NCBI GenBank assembly: GCA_024684955.1
Contig: JAIKWH010000005.1
Location: 43,198 to 107,197, forward strand
Source: Pseudobutyrivibrio sp.
GTDB taxonomy: Bacteria; Bacillota; Clostridia; Lachnospirales; Lachnospiraceae
Length of the DNA stretch: 64,000 nt
Direction: 5' to 3'
The translations under genes were made by a program, and so were the position numbers. Every line of letters starts with the position of its first letter. The stretch's first letter is position 1. Positions 1 to 9,404 of the stretch are shown here, piece by piece. The notes below the pieces were generated by a model. That model saw nothing but the letters and a program-made list of their open reading frames with translations, had not been told where the DNA came from and made no database searches.

Positions 1-1
1 T

Positions 2-1267
2 AATGCCTTAGCAGGAGAGAGGATCTCCATCGTTAAAGACACACCAGGCGTTACCAGAGATAGAATATATGCTGATATCAGCTGGCTTAATTATGATTTC
101 ACTATGATTGATACTGGCGGTATTGAGCCTGATTCTACTGATATTATCCTTTCTCAAATGAGAGAGCAGGCCCAGATAGCCATCGATACTGCAGATGTTA
201 TTATTTTCCTTGTAGATGTAAAGCAGGGACTTATTGACGCAGATTCCAAGGTGGCTGACATGCTGCGCCGCAGCAGAAAGCCAGTTGTTTTAGTTGTTAA
301 CAAGGTAGATAACTTTGACAAGATGATGGCTGACGTATATGAATTCTACAATCTGGGTATAGGTGACCCTATTCCTGTTTCTGCTGCATCTCGCCTTGGC
401 TTTGGTGATATGCTGGACAGGGTTTGTGAGCATTTTCCTGAGCCTACTGAAAATGACGAGGAAGAGGAGATTCCAAAGATTGCTGTTATTGGCAAGCCAA
501 ACGTTGGCAAGTCTTCTCTTATAAACAAACTCTGTGGTGAGGACCGAGTTATTGTTTCAGATATTGCCGGCACTACGAGAGATGCTGTTGACACCAAGGT
601 GAGATACAACAAAAAAGACTATATTTTTATTGATACAGCAGGACTGCGCCGCAAGAGCAAAATCAAAGAGGACCTGGAGAGATACTCCATTGTCAGAGCC
701 GTTGCCTCAGTGGAAAAGGCTGATGTTGTCCTCCTTTTGATTGATGCCACAGAAGGGGTTACCGAGCAGGATGCCAAGATTGCTGGTATTGCCCATGAAA
801 GAGGCAAGGGTGTCATTGTCTGTGTCAACAAATGGGACGCCATTGAAAAAAATGACAAGACCATGAAAGAGCACACAGAAAAGATTCGTCAGACCCTTTC
901 ATTTATGCCTTACGCCCTGATTCTTTTCATTTCTGTAAAGAGTGGTCAGAGACTTGGCAAAATATACGAGTCAATTGATGCAGTCATTGAAAACAATTCT
1001 ATGAGAATTGCCACTGGCGTCTTGAATGAAATCGTATCTGAGGCAGTTGCCCTGCAGCAACCACCTACAGACAAGGGCAAGAGACTAAAGATTTTCTATA
1101 CAACCCAGGTTGCTGTCAAGCCACCTACCTTTGTATTCTTTGTAAATGAAAAGTATTTAATGCATTTTTCGTATGTTCGTTATCTTGAGAACAGAATTAG
1201 AGATGCCTTTGGTTTTGAAGGCACCTCACTTAAATTTATCGTTAGGGAGAGGAAGGAAAACGAATAA
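2..1267 (+). CDS. der: Ribosome biogenesis GTPase Der (EngA), 5' end missing
   Basis: Der is a tandem-GTPase protein that acts in maturation of the 50S ribosomal subunit. The reading frame is open from base 2, so the start lies outside the window and the first P-loop is missing. What remains of G domain 1 shows GVTRD (G2), DTGG (G3) and NKVD (G4). Domain 2 is complete, with [17 protein letters not shown] and NKWD, and an acidic linker (NDEEEE) separates the two domains. The last 100 or so residues fit the KH-like domain. The stop overlaps the plsY start by one base (TAATG), which suggests translational coupling. The identification is secure; only the N-terminus is absent. Confidence 0.97.
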   Translation, partial: NALAGERISIVKDTPGVTRDRIYADISWLNYDFTMIDTGGIEPDSTDIILSQMREQAQIAIDTADVIIFLVDVKQGLIDADSKVADMLRRSRKPVVLVVNKVDNFDKMMADVYEFYNLGIGDPIPVSAASRLGFGDMLDRVCEHFPEPTENDEEEEIPKIAVIGKPNVGKSSLINKLCGEDRVIVSDIAGTTRDAVDTKVRYNKKDYIFIDTAGLRRKSKIKEDLERYSIVRAVASVEKADVVLLLIDATEGVTEQDAKIAGIAHERGKGVIVCVNKWDAIEKNDKTMKEHTEKIRQTLSFMPYALILFISVKSGQRLGKIYESIDAVIENNSMRIATGVLNEIVSEAVALQQPPTDKGKRLKIFYTTQVAVKPPTFVFFVNEKYLMHFSYVRYLENRIRDAFGFEGTSLKFIVRERKENE

Positions 1268-1920
1268 TGATTTTAGGGAGAATATTGGCAATTGTCATCG
1301 GATACTGTTTTGGAATGATTCTCATGGGATATCTGATTGGCAAATCAAAGAATGTAGACCTGACAAAAGTTGGTAGCGGCAATGTAGGTTCTACAAACAC
1401 ACTTAGAAATCTGGGCCTTACAGCAGGACTTGTCACCTTGGCCTGGGACTGTCTCAAGTGTGTTGTTGCAGTATTTTTTGTATGGCTTATATTTAGAAAT
1501 TTTTATGATGATGTAGAAATTTTCAAGGTGTACGCAGGACTTGGCTGTGTTCTGGGTCATGATTTCCCTGTATATATGCACTTTAAAGGGGGCAAGGGTG
1601 TGGCTTCTACACTGGGCTTTATCATCGCCCTTTTTGCAATACCAGCCCTGCCTATTCCAGCCCTTGTATTTATAATTGTTGTGGCACTTACAAGATATGT
1701 TTCTCTTGGCTCAATTCTTGGTGTTACATCATTTGCAATGGAGATGATTGTTTTTGGCAAACTTGGAATGCTAAATTATGAGGGCAGCCAATTGACAGAG
1801 GTAATTATTATCTGCTGCATAGTTTCCCTTATCTCAATATGCCTTCATCACGCTAATATTGTTAGGCTATTTCGTGGAAAGGAGAACAAATTCTCCTTCC
1901 ATCCTGAGACAAGAGAATAA
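1267..1920 (+). CDS. plsY: Acyl-phosphate:glycerol-3-phosphate acyltransferase PlsY
   Basis: This membrane enzyme makes lysophosphatidic acid from acyl-phosphate and glycerol-3-phosphate, the first acylation step of phospholipid synthesis. The 217 residues contain about five hydrophobic segments. Three family motifs are visible: GSGNVGSTN near residue 37, GHDFPVYMHFKGGKGVAS near residues 97-114, and a later glycine/asparagine loop. The length is normal for the family. The start overlaps the der stop. The next gene, gpsA, makes the sn-glycerol-3-phosphate this enzyme consumes, so the pair is metabolically linked. Confidence 0.95.
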   Translation: MILGRILAIVIGYCFGMILMGYLIGKSKNVDLTKVGSGNVGSTNTLRNLGLTAGLVTLAWDCLKCVVAVFFVWLIFRNFYDDVEIFKVYAGLGCVLGHDFPVYMHFKGGKGVASTLGFIIALFAIPALPIPALVFIIVVALTRYVSLGSILGVTSFAMEMIVFGKLGMLNYEGSQLTEVIIICCIVSLISICLHHANIVRLFRGKENKFSFHPETRE

Positions 1921-1932
1921 TTAGGAGTGAAT

Positions 1933-2940
1933 ATGAGTAAAATATCAGTTATTGGAGCAGGTAGCTGGGGCATAGCCCTGGCTGTTTTGCTGGATAGGAA
2001 TAATCATCAGGTTTTAGTATGGTCTCATAGACAAAGCCAAATAGATGAGATGAGAGAAAAGAGAACCAGTGACAAACTAAAGGATGTTATCCTGCCTGAT
2101 TCTCTATCATTTACTGGAGATTTAAAGGAGGCAGTCACCTCCTCTGATGTCCTGGTCATTGCTGTACCATCTAGCGCTACTCGTGAGACTGCTGAAAAAA
2201 TAAAAGATTTTGTTAGTAAGGATCAGACTATTGTCACTGTTTCAAAGGGTATCGAGGAAGACACCCTTATGACTCAGACGGAGATTTTGGCTAATGTATT
2301 AGGACCCGACACTAAAATTTGCGTTCTTTCAGGCCCTAGCCATGCTGAGGAAGTGGTTTTATTTAAGCCTACTCTTGTGGTGGCTGGCTCAGAGGATAGA
2401 GAAACAGCGCTTTTTGTACAAAACCTCTTTATGAATGAATATTTTAGAGTTTATTCTTCCCCTGATGTAAAGGGAATTGAGGTGGGAGCAGCCCTTAAAA
2501 ACGTTATAGCCCTTGCCGCTGGTATGTCTGATGGTCTTGGATTTGGGGACAATGCAAAGGCAGCCCTCATCACTAGAGGCATAAAGGAAATTTCCTCTCT
2601 GGCTGTTGCTATGGGTGGTCAGGCTGAGACCTTGGCAGGGCTGACTGGTGTAGGCGATCTAATTGTTACCTGCCAGTCCCTACATTCTCGAAACAGGATG
2701 GCTGGCTTTTACATGGGCCAGGGCATGACTAGGCAGGAGGCTACTGAAAAGGTTTCAATGGTTGTTGAGGGTGTTTATTCTGCAAAGGCAGCAAAGAAAC
2801 TGGCCATGAAATACCACATTGAGATGCCTATAGTTGACGCAGTAAATGCCGTCTTGTTTGATGATATGCCAGCCAAGGAGGCTGTGGGATTTTTGATGAA
2901 TCGCAGCAAGAAAGATGAACTTAATGTTTTAGAGTGGTAA
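1933..2940 (+). CDS. gpsA: NAD(P)H-dependent glycerol-3-phosphate dehydrogenase GpsA
   Basis: GpsA reduces dihydroxyacetone phosphate to sn-glycerol-3-phosphate for phospholipid synthesis. It is 335 residues from the ATG at 1933. I prefer this start because AGGAG at 1923-1927 lies 5 bases upstream, whereas the in-frame GTG at 1927 overlaps that ribosome binding site. The N-terminal Rossmann motif is GAGSWGIALA. GPSHAEEV and the K in GAALKNVIALAAG mark the substrate and catalytic region, and LAGLTGVGDLIVTC is typical of the C-terminal domain. It lies 12 bases after plsY and is probably in the same transcript. Confidence 0.97.
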   Translation: MSKISVIGAGSWGIALAVLLDRNNHQVLVWSHRQSQIDEMREKRTSDKLKDVILPDSLSFTGDLKEAVTSSDVLVIAVPSSATRETAEKIKDFVSKDQTIVTVSKGIEEDTLMTQTEILANVLGPDTKICVLSGPSHAEEVVLFKPTLVVAGSEDRETALFVQNLFMNEYFRVYSSPDVKGIEVGAALKNVIALAAGMSDGLGFGDNAKAALITRGIKEISSLAVAMGGQAETLAGLTGVGDLIVTCQSLHSRNRMAGFYMGQGMTRQEATEKVSMVVEGVYSAKAAKKLAMKYHIEMPIVDAVNAVLFDDMPAKEAVGFLMNRSKKDELNVLEW

Positions 2941-3025
2941 TTGTTAAAAATCTATGTAGTGGTTGACTATGTAATTTTTAGGTGTTATTATCAAGTTAAC
3001 TACTAGATATAGTAGATGTTTTCAT

Positions 3026-3054
3026 TTGACGGGCTAAATATTGTTTATTATTTT
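3026..3054 (+). promoter_or_regulatory. Candidate promoter for dut
   Basis: TTGACG at 3026-3031 and TATTTT at 3049-3054 are separated by 17 bases. Transcription would begin near 3061, inside the left arm of the inverted repeat at 3055-3108, leaving an untranslated leader of about 150 bases before dut. The -10 hexamer is a weak match. The rest of the gpsA-dut gap also holds a small hairpin, CTACTA-GATA-TAGTAG at 3000-3015, and nothing else that I recognise. Confidence 0.3.
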
Positions 3055-3108
3055 ATTTTAGGTCTTGTCTTAAAGATTAGGGAGAGGTCTTTAAGCAAGA
3101 CCTAAAAT
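3055..3108. repeat. Long imperfect inverted repeat between gpsA and dut
   Basis: The left arm, 3055-3076, pairs with the right arm, 3088-3108, over 21 base pairs with a single bulged base; the loop is 11 bases. The outer part includes ATTTTAGGTCTTG opposite CAAGACCTAAAAT. A T-rich run (TTCTTTT) follows on the + strand. It may be a rho-independent terminator of der-plsY-gpsA, but it sits 114 bases after the gpsA stop and is longer than the other terminators in this window. It could instead be a hairpin at the 5' end of the dut mRNA. Confidence 0.6.
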
Positions 3109-3214
3109 TTCTTTTGTGGTCTTACTTGACTGGTATTTATAAATTGATAAGATGATATAGGAAATCATATTTCTATATTTGTCATAGGCAAAAATAGTTT
3201 TATTGGGAGAATTT

Positions 3215-3652
3215 ATGAAGATTAATTTTACGAAGTTGACTGATTCTGCAACTGTGCCACAGCGTGGTTCTCTTTATGCTGCAGGATATGATTTGTTTGC
3301 TGATATTAATGAGGATATTGAGATAATGCCTCATGAGACAAAACTGATTGGCACAGGCCTTTCCATGGAAATCCCTGAGGGATATTTCGGAGGAGTTTTT
3401 GCCAGATCTGGTCTTTCCATGAAAGAGGGGCTTAGACCAGCCAACTGTGTTGGAGTTATTGACAGCGATTACAGAGGAGAGGTTAAGGTTTCACTGCACA
3501 ATGACAGTGAGGTACTCAGAGTGGTTACTCCTCAGGAAAAAATCGCTCAGCTTGTTGTCCTTCCATTCTTATCAGTAGAATTTAATGAGGTTGAGTCTCT
3601 TTCTGACACTGATAGGGGTCAGGGCGGTTTTGGCTCTACCGGCAAATTTTAA
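3215..3652 (+). CDS. dut: Deoxyuridine 5'-triphosphate nucleotidohydrolase (dUTPase)
   Basis: dUTPase hydrolyses dUTP to dUMP and pyrophosphate, keeping uracil out of DNA and feeding dTMP synthesis. All five trimeric-dUTPase motifs are present in 145 residues: AGYDLFA, RSGLSMK, the GVIDSDYRGE region, EKIAQLV and the C-terminal arm RGQGGFGSTG. I chose the ATG at 3215 because GGGAGA at 3205-3210 lies just upstream; the alternative TTG at 3203 would overlap that site. The gene appears monocistronic, with a terminator-like hairpin 14 bases after its stop. Confidence 0.96.
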   Translation: MKINFTKLTDSATVPQRGSLYAAGYDLFADINEDIEIMPHETKLIGTGLSMEIPEGYFGGVFARSGLSMKEGLRPANCVGVIDSDYRGEVKVSLHNDSEVLRVVTPQEKIAQLVVLPFLSVEFNEVESLSDTDRGQGGFGSTGKF

Positions 3653-3666
3653 AGGATAATTTATAG

Positions 3667-3696
3667 GGCGCCTGGCTTATCCAGACGCCTTTGTTT
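3667..3696 (+). terminator. Rho-independent terminator after dut
   Basis: GGCGCCTGG (3667-3675) pairs with CCAGACGCC (3681-3689), with one mismatch, across a 5-base loop; TTTGTTT follows. It separates dut from the topoisomerase pair. Confidence 0.75.
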
Positions 3697-3728
3697 GGAT
3701 TTATAAATATTTGAAAGAGAGTAATGCT

Positions 3729-5654
3729 ATGGCTAAAAAGGTTAATTATGATGAAAGTTCCATCTCAGTTTTGGAGGGGCTGGAGGCTGTTCGTAAAAGA
3801 CCCGGTATGTATATTGGATCCACATCGAGAAAAGGTCTCAATCACCTTATATACGAGATAGTAGACAATTCTGTAGATGAGCATTTGGCAGGTGAGTGCG
3901 ATCTTATTTCTGTTACTTTGGAAAAGGATGGTTCTTGCACTGTGGAGGATAATGGTAGAGGTATTCCTGTTGGTATGCATGCCAAGGGCCTCCCTGCTGC
4001 ACGTCTTGTTTTTTCCACCCTCCATGCCGGTGGAAAGTTTGACGACAGCGTATACAAGACCTCTGGAGGTCTCCACGGTGTTGGTTCATCTGTTGTAAAT
4101 GCCCTTTCTGAATATATGACTGTTGATATATCCAGAGAAGGATATATTCACCATGATTCCTATTCCAGGGGCGTTGCAGTTGAAAAACTGGTAGATGGTC
4201 TGCTGCCAAAGGTGGGCAAGACTAACAAGCACGGTACCAAGATTAATTTCTTGCCTGACCCAGAGATTTTCGAAAAGACTTATTTCAAGGAGGATGAGGT
4301 AAAGTCCCGTCTCCATGAGACCGCTTACCTTAATCCAGGTCTTACTATTAATTATGCCGACCTGAGAGGGGAGGAGCCTGAATATGTTACATACCATGAG
4401 CCAGATGGTATCAAAGGTTTCGTCAAAGAAATCAACAAGTCAGCAGAGATGCTCCATGATGTAATCTATTTTAGGGGTGCCAGCGATGGGGTTGAGGTGG
4501 AAGTTGCCTTCCAGTATTGCAATGAATTCAAGGAGAACGTCCTTGGTTTCTGCAACAATATCTACAACTCAGAGGGTGGCACTCATATTACTGGATTTAA
4601 GACTGTACTTACTACAGTCATTAATAACTATGCTAGAGAACTTGGCGTTCTAAAAGAAAAGGATGCCAATTTTACCGGCGCTGATGTCAGAAATGGTATT
4701 ACCGCAATTGTGTCTGTCAAGCATCCAGACCCTAGGTTTGAGGGTCAGACCAAGACAAAACTGGATAATCCAGATGCCTCAAAAGCCACACAAAAGGTTT
4801 GTCAGGATGAATTGATTCTTTATTTCGACAGAAACCTGGAGACTTTAAAGGCTATTATTTCTTGTGCGGAAAAATCTGCCAAGATTAGAAAGTCTGAGGA
4901 GAAGGCAAAGACAAACCTTTTGTCTAAGCAAAAATTCTCCTTTGATCAAAATGGAAAACTGGCTAACTGCGAATCTAGAGATGCTAGCAAATGTGAGATA
5001 TTCATCGTAGAGGGAGATTCCGCTGGTGGCTCAGCCAAGATGGCTAGAAATAGAATGTATCAGGCCATTATGCCAATCAGAGGAAAAATCCTAAATGTAG
5101 AAAAGGCCTCAATGGACAAGGTTCTTGCAAACGCTGAAATCAAAACCTTGATTAACGCCTTTGGCTGCGGATTTTCTGAGGGCTATGGCAATGACTTTGA
5201 TATTACAAAGTTGCGCTATGACAAGATTGTAATCATGGCCGATGCCGACGTGGATGGTGCCCATATCTGTACATTGCTTCTCACTTTCTTCTACAGGTTT
5301 ATGCCAGAACTTATCAAGGAGGGCCATGTATTTATTGCCATGCCTCCTCTTTACAAGGCGATTCCTTCAAAGGGGCAGGAGGAGTATCTTTACGACGATA
5401 TGGCTCTTGAAAAATATAGAAAGAAAATGGAAGGCAAGTCATTTACTCTCCAGAGGTACAAAGGTTTAGGTGAGATGGACAAGGAGCAACTATGGGAGAC
5501 TACCCTGGATCCTGAGCGCCGCAAGCTTAAACTTGTGGAGATTGAAGACGGCCTCATGGCTTCTGAAGTTACAGAACTTCTCATGGGCAGCGACGTTGCC
5601 CCTAGAAAAGACTTTATATACAAGCATGCTAAAGAGGCAGAACTTGATTATTAG
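3729..5654 (+). CDS. Type IIA topoisomerase ATPase subunit (GyrB/ParE family)
   Basis: This is the ATP-binding subunit of a gyrase or topoisomerase IV, working with the GyrA/ParC-type subunit encoded next. The 641 residues begin with a GHKL ATPase: the asparagine of EIVDNSVDE, DNGRGIP, and GGLHGVGSSVVNALS. The transducer has QTKTKLDNP. The TOPRIM domain has EGDSAGGSA and MADADVDG, and the C-terminus has RYKGLGEMD. GKILNVEKA and the N-terminal region resemble GyrB. The partner subunit, however, lacks a GyrA box, and its CPBP and DUF308-like neighbours give no help, so I leave the symbol blank. The ATG at 3729 follows AAAGAGAG; a TTG at 3711 is less likely. Confidence 0.9.
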   Translation: MAKKVNYDESSISVLEGLEAVRKRPGMYIGSTSRKGLNHLIYEIVDNSVDEHLAGECDLISVTLEKDGSCTVEDNGRGIPVGMHAKGLPAARLVFSTLHAGGKFDDSVYKTSGGLHGVGSSVVNALSEYMTVDISREGYIHHDSYSRGVAVEKLVDGLLPKVGKTNKHGTKINFLPDPEIFEKTYFKEDEVKSRLHETAYLNPGLTINYADLRGEEPEYVTYHEPDGIKGFVKEINKSAEMLHDVIYFRGASDGVEVEVAFQYCNEFKENVLGFCNNIYNSEGGTHITGFKTVLTTVINNYARELGVLKEKDANFTGADVRNGITAIVSVKHPDPRFEGQTKTKLDNPDASKATQKVCQDELILYFDRNLETLKAIISCAEKSAKIRKSEEKAKTNLLSKQKFSFDQNGKLANCESRDASKCEIFIVEGDSAGGSAKMARNRMYQAIMPIRGKILNVEKASMDKVLANAEIKTLINAFGCGFSEGYGNDFDITKLRYDKIVIMADADVDGAHICTLLLTFFYRFMPELIKEGHVFIAMPPLYKAIPSKGQEEYLYDDMALEKYRKKMEGKSFTLQRYKGLGEMDKEQLWETTLDPERRKLKLVEIEDGLMASEVTELLMGSDVAPRKDFIYKHAKEAELDY

Positions 5655-5671
5655 AATGCGGAAGGTGAATT

Positions 5672-7912
5672 ATGGCACAGGAAATTATACGAACCGAATA
5701 TTCTGAGGTTATGCAAAAATCCTTCATCGACTACTCTATGTCAGTTATTTTGGCTAGAGCAGTGCCAGATGTAAGAGATGGATTAAAACCGGTTCAAAGA
5801 AGAACCTTATATGATATGTATGAGCTCAAAGTAGATTATGACAAGCCATACAAAAAGTCAGCCCGCATTGTGGGTGACACAATGGGTAAATATCACCCAC
5901 ACGGTGATTCTTCAATTTATGAAGCCCTGGTTGTTATGAGCCAAGACTTTAAAAAGAGCCTGCCTCTTGTAGATGGCCATGGCAACTTTGGTTCCATCGA
6001 AGGAGATGGGGCTGCTGCTATGCGTTACACCGAGGCTCGTCTTGCCAAGGTAGCCCAGGAGGTTTACTTAGGAGACCTGGACAAAAATGTAGTAGATTTT
6101 ATCCCAAACTACGACGAGACAGAAAAGGAGCCTGAGGTTTTACCTGTCAGGGTTCCAAATCTTCTCATAAATGGTTCTGACGGTATTGCTGTAGGTATGG
6201 TTACTTCCATCCCCCAGCACAATTTGGGAGAGGTTATTGATGGCGTTATTGCCTACATGAAGGATCCTGATATCAACACCGCTCAAATGATGAAGATTAT
6301 CCCAGGCCCTGATTTCCCTACCGGCGGCATTATTACCAACCAGGATGAACTTTTGGAAATCTATTCTACAGGCCTTGGAAAAATCAAAATCAGAGGAAAG
6401 GCTGAGATTGAGAAAATTAAGGGTGGTAAGGAGCAGATTGTTATTACAGAGATTCCTTACACTATGATTGGTGCCAACATTGGCAAATTCCTCAACGATA
6501 TTTATTCATTGGTTGAGACAAAAAAGACCAACGATATTACTGATATTTCCAACCAGTCATCAAAGGACGGAATGCGTATTATCGTAGAACTGAGAAAGGG
6601 TGCTGATGCTCAAAATGTCCTAAACTTGCTCTATAAAAAGACAAGGCTGGAGGATACTTTTGGTGTAAATATGCTTGCTGTAGCAAACGGCAGACCTGAG
6701 ACCTTGGGTCTGGTTCCTATTATCAGACACCATGTAAACTTCCAGTACGAACTTTGCACTAGGAAATACACCACTTTGCTGGGCAAGGAGAGAGAAAAGA
6801 AGGAAATTCAAGAAGGCCTCATCAAAGCCTGCGATGTAATTGACCTTATTATCGAAATTCTCCGCGGTTCTAAAGATGTAAAGATGGCTAAGGCTTGTCT
6901 GGTAGATGGAATCACTGATGGCATCAAATTCAAATCAGAGCAGTCTAAAAAGGATGCAGTCCTCCTCAAATTTACCGAGAGGCAGGCTCAGGCAATCCTG
7001 GACATGAGACTTCATAGATTGATTGGTTTGGAAATCGATGCCCTGAGAGGTGACTATGCCCAGACCATGCAAAAGATCGATGATTACACCAAGATCCTGG
7101 GCTCCAAGGCAGAGATGGCCAAGGTTATCATCAAAGACCTGACAGCCATCAAAAAGGAATATGCTACTGAAAGAAAGACAGTAATCGATAATCTGGAGGA
7201 TGTTGTAATCGAAGAAAAGCCTATTGAGGTTATTGATGTGGCAGTTCTTATTGATAGATTTGCCTATGCCAGAGTTGTGGATATGCCTACCTTTGAGAGA
7301 AACAAAGAGGCGGCAGAGATAGAATCTAAAAAGATTATATTCTGCAAGAATACAGATAAACTCTGCCTCTTTACCAACTCTGGTGATATGCACACAATAA
7401 AGGTTCTTAGCCTCCCATTTGGTAAATTTAGGGACAAGGGACAACCTATTGACACTGCAGAAAAGGGATCTAAACTTGATCTTACAAAGGAGACCCTGCT
7501 CTTTGCTGAATCAATGGAGAATTTAGTTTCAAAGAAATTATTCTTTGGCACCAGCCAGTCTATGATCAAGCAGGTAGACGGCAGTGAGTTTGATGTCACA
7601 AGAAAACTTATTGCTGCCACCAAACTAAACGACAAGGATGAACTTATTTATGTTGGTCTTGTAAATCCTGGAGATTCTGTTGTTCTCCAGTCAGACCATG
7701 GTATGTTCTTGAGATTTGAGGCTGATTCTGTCCCAGAAAAGAAGAAAGCTGCAGCCGGTGTGAGAGGAATGAAACTGGCAAAGAATGATAAACTTACTGA
7801 TATCTATGTCTTTGCTTCCGACAATCCTATAGAGGTTAAATATAAGGATAAGCCAATTGCATTAAATAGGCTCCACATGGGAAATAGGGATACAAAGGGC
7901 GTCAAGAAGTGA
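5672..7912 (+). CDS. Type IIA topoisomerase cleavage subunit (GyrA/ParC family)
   Basis: This is the DNA breakage-reunion subunit, 746 residues, 17 bases after its ATPase partner. The N-terminus has FIDYSMSVILARA and RDGLKPVQRR. The quinolone-determining region is HPHGDSSIYEALV: a serine at the position of E. coli GyrA Ser83 and glutamate where Asp87 would be. The catalytic tyrosine is in AAMRYTEARL. The C-terminal region, about residues 500-746, contains beta-pinwheel-like repeats such as FTNSGDMHTIKV and AAAGVRGMKL. I could find no GyrA box (QRRGGKG-like), which defines supercoiling gyrases, so relaxing or decatenating topoisomerase IV-like activity is a fair inference. Its stop overlaps the next start. 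Confidence 0.9.
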   Translation: MAQEIIRTEYSEVMQKSFIDYSMSVILARAVPDVRDGLKPVQRRTLYDMYELKVDYDKPYKKSARIVGDTMGKYHPHGDSSIYEALVVMSQDFKKSLPLVDGHGNFGSIEGDGAAAMRYTEARLAKVAQEVYLGDLDKNVVDFIPNYDETEKEPEVLPVRVPNLLINGSDGIAVGMVTSIPQHNLGEVIDGVIAYMKDPDINTAQMMKIIPGPDFPTGGIITNQDELLEIYSTGLGKIKIRGKAEIEKIKGGKEQIVITEIPYTMIGANIGKFLNDIYSLVETKKTNDITDISNQSSKDGMRIIVELRKGADAQNVLNLLYKKTRLEDTFGVNMLAVANGRPETLGLVPIIRHHVNFQYELCTRKYTTLLGKEREKKEIQEGLIKACDVIDLIIEILRGSKDVKMAKACLVDGITDGIKFKSEQSKKDAVLLKFTERQAQAILDMRLHRLIGLEIDALRGDYAQTMQKIDDYTKILGSKAEMAKVIIKDLTAIKKEYATERKTVIDNLEDVVIEEKPIEVIDVAVLIDRFAYARVVDMPTFERNKEAAEIESKKIIFCKNTDKLCLFTNSGDMHTIKVLSLPFGKFRDKGQPIDTAEKGSKLDLTKETLLFAESMENLVSKKLFFGTSQSMIKQVDGSEFDVTRKLIAATKLNDKDELIYVGLVNPGDSVVLQSDHGMFLRFEADSVPEKKKAAAGVRGMKLAKNDKLTDIYVFASDNPIEVKYKDKPIALNRLHMGNRDTKGVKK

Positions 7913-8553
7913 AAAAATTTAAAAGTAATCGCATATTTCAAATACTGTACCCACTGTTGGTATACTATATTCTCTACAATGTATTAATAGGCAGTTTCTA
8001 TTCCCTTTTTGGGGATAGATATGGCTATGTATTTGCCATTCTGATGGCTGGGATACTGACCCTTATACCTATTTATTACATCTACAGGAAATTGCCAAAA
8101 CTGATTCCTGGAGATATTAGTGACAAAAAAGTTTACCTAAAATATCTGGCCTATATACTTTTGACAGTGGCTTTGGCTCTTGTTATTAATCTTATTATTG
8201 TACATTTGCCTATTTATCAGTCTTCCCAGGCCTTTCAGGGGGCTAATCAAAGGCTAAATGATGGGGGAGTTTTAATTAAGATATTGTGTAATGCAATTGT
8301 AATTCCCCTCTTGGAGGAAACCCTGTATAGAGGAATTGTGGCTGGGCAGCTGACCCTTTGGTATGGCCCTTGGGTTGGAGTCCTTGTCTCAGCATTTTGT
8401 TTTGGTATTTCTCACTTTAATATAGTACAATTTTTATATGCATTTATAGTTGGTCTGGGACTAGGTTTTATATATGTAAAGTCAAACCGTCTGACTCTTC
8501 CTATTATTGCCCACGGGCTGATAAATCTGTCCGTAATTATATTTAGTTTGTAA
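7909..8553 (+). CDS. CPBP-family intramembrane metalloprotease (CAAX protease-like)
   Basis: This is a predicted integral membrane glutamic/metalloprotease of the CPBP (Abi) family; its substrate is unknown. The 214 residues hold several hydrophobic helices. Three family motifs are present: EETLYRG (EExxxR), FGISHFN with its histidine, and the C-terminal IIAHGLINLSV. The start is a GTG overlapping the topoisomerase stop (GTGA), so the gene is probably translationally coupled to it. No bacteriocin or toxin gene is adjacent that would suggest an immunity role. Confidence 0.88.
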   Translation: MKKFKSNRIFQILYPLLVYYILYNVLIGSFYSLFGDRYGYVFAILMAGILTLIPIYYIYRKLPKLIPGDISDKKVYLKYLAYILLTVALALVINLIIVHLPIYQSSQAFQGANQRLNDGGVLIKILCNAIVIPLLEETLYRGIVAGQLTLWYGPWVGVLVSAFCFGISHFNIVQFLYAFIVGLGLGFIYVKSNRLTLPIIAHGLINLSVIIFSL

Positions 8554-8570
8554 CTTACAGGAGGTTTCTT

Positions 8571-9299
8571 ATGTCAAAGGATACATCTGTTAAAAACTCA
8601 AAAGCTGGAATCACCGCACATATTATTGCATCTGTTTTATTTGTGGCACTGGGTATTTGCCTCTTGCTGATGGATGCTACAATGATTTCCACACTTATCT
8701 ATTCCTTCTCAGTGCTTACTATGGGAGTGCTCATAATCTGTTTTGGGGCCTACTATATGATCAAGTACTTTTTCAACAAGGAATATACAAAGGTTAGCAA
8801 CTACGGTTTTACAATGGGAGTTATCCTGGTGATACTTGGATCCCTCTTTATTTTTAAAGCCGATGCTATATCCCTTTTCATAGATGCATTGGTTTCACTG
8901 GTAGGTGTTGTCCTAGGGGCTGTTATGTTACAGCAGGCTTTTGCCCTTTTCCACATTCAGCGTTCATCATGGTTTATCAGCCTGATTCTTGGAATTGCCA
9001 CAATCGCTGCCAGCATCTATACATACTTTTATAATTACAAGTTTTTTGACGGAAACCTTTATGCTTGCATCTTCATGATTGCAGTTGGTGGACTTTCCCT
9101 TTTCTCGTTGCTTTTAATGTTAATTGGTCTCCACGACCATAAAAAAGATTCAGAGAGAATCTACTCTAGAAATGTTGAGGATAACCCAACAAGGAAGCAG
9201 GATGATTCTATTTTTGAGGAGGAGGTGGAGATTCCTAGCCCTGTAGAGGAGCCTGCTCCTGCAGTAGAGGAGGGGGCAGATGCTCTCTTTGAGGAGTAA
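8571..9299 (+). CDS. DUF308/HdeD-like membrane protein, function unknown
   Basis: This 242-residue protein has about six hydrophobic helices between residues 13 and 185 in repeated hairpins, resembling the HdeD/DUF308 family. A hydrophilic, strongly acidic tail (about residues 190-242) is rich in Glu and Pro and probably cytoplasmic. The start has a good AGGAGG eight bases upstream. It lies 17 bases after the CPBP gene and may end that transcription unit. The family assignment comes from the hydropathy pattern only, and I propose no function. Confidence 0.65.
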   Translation: MSKDTSVKNSKAGITAHIIASVLFVALGICLLLMDATMISTLIYSFSVLTMGVLIICFGAYYMIKYFFNKEYTKVSNYGFTMGVILVILGSLFIFKADAISLFIDALVSLVGVVLGAVMLQQAFALFHIQRSSWFISLILGIATIAASIYTYFYNYKFFDGNLYACIFMIAVGGLSLFSLLLMLIGLHDHKKDSERIYSRNVEDNPTRKQDDSIFEEEVEIPSPVEEPAPAVEEGADALFEE

Positions 9300-9404
9300 T
9301 TATTAAATAATTCTTAAATTTAGATTGATTGAGAAAACGAGAGAAAAAAAGAGAATTAATGAGATTTTTATAGGATTCTGCTTATTTCTTACATTGTTAA
9401 TTGT

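Noticed and set aside
7909..8553. CPBP protease as a bacteriocin immunity or abortive-infection gene
   Set aside because: No bacteriocin, toxin or defence gene is nearby; the gene is coupled to a topoisomerase subunit.
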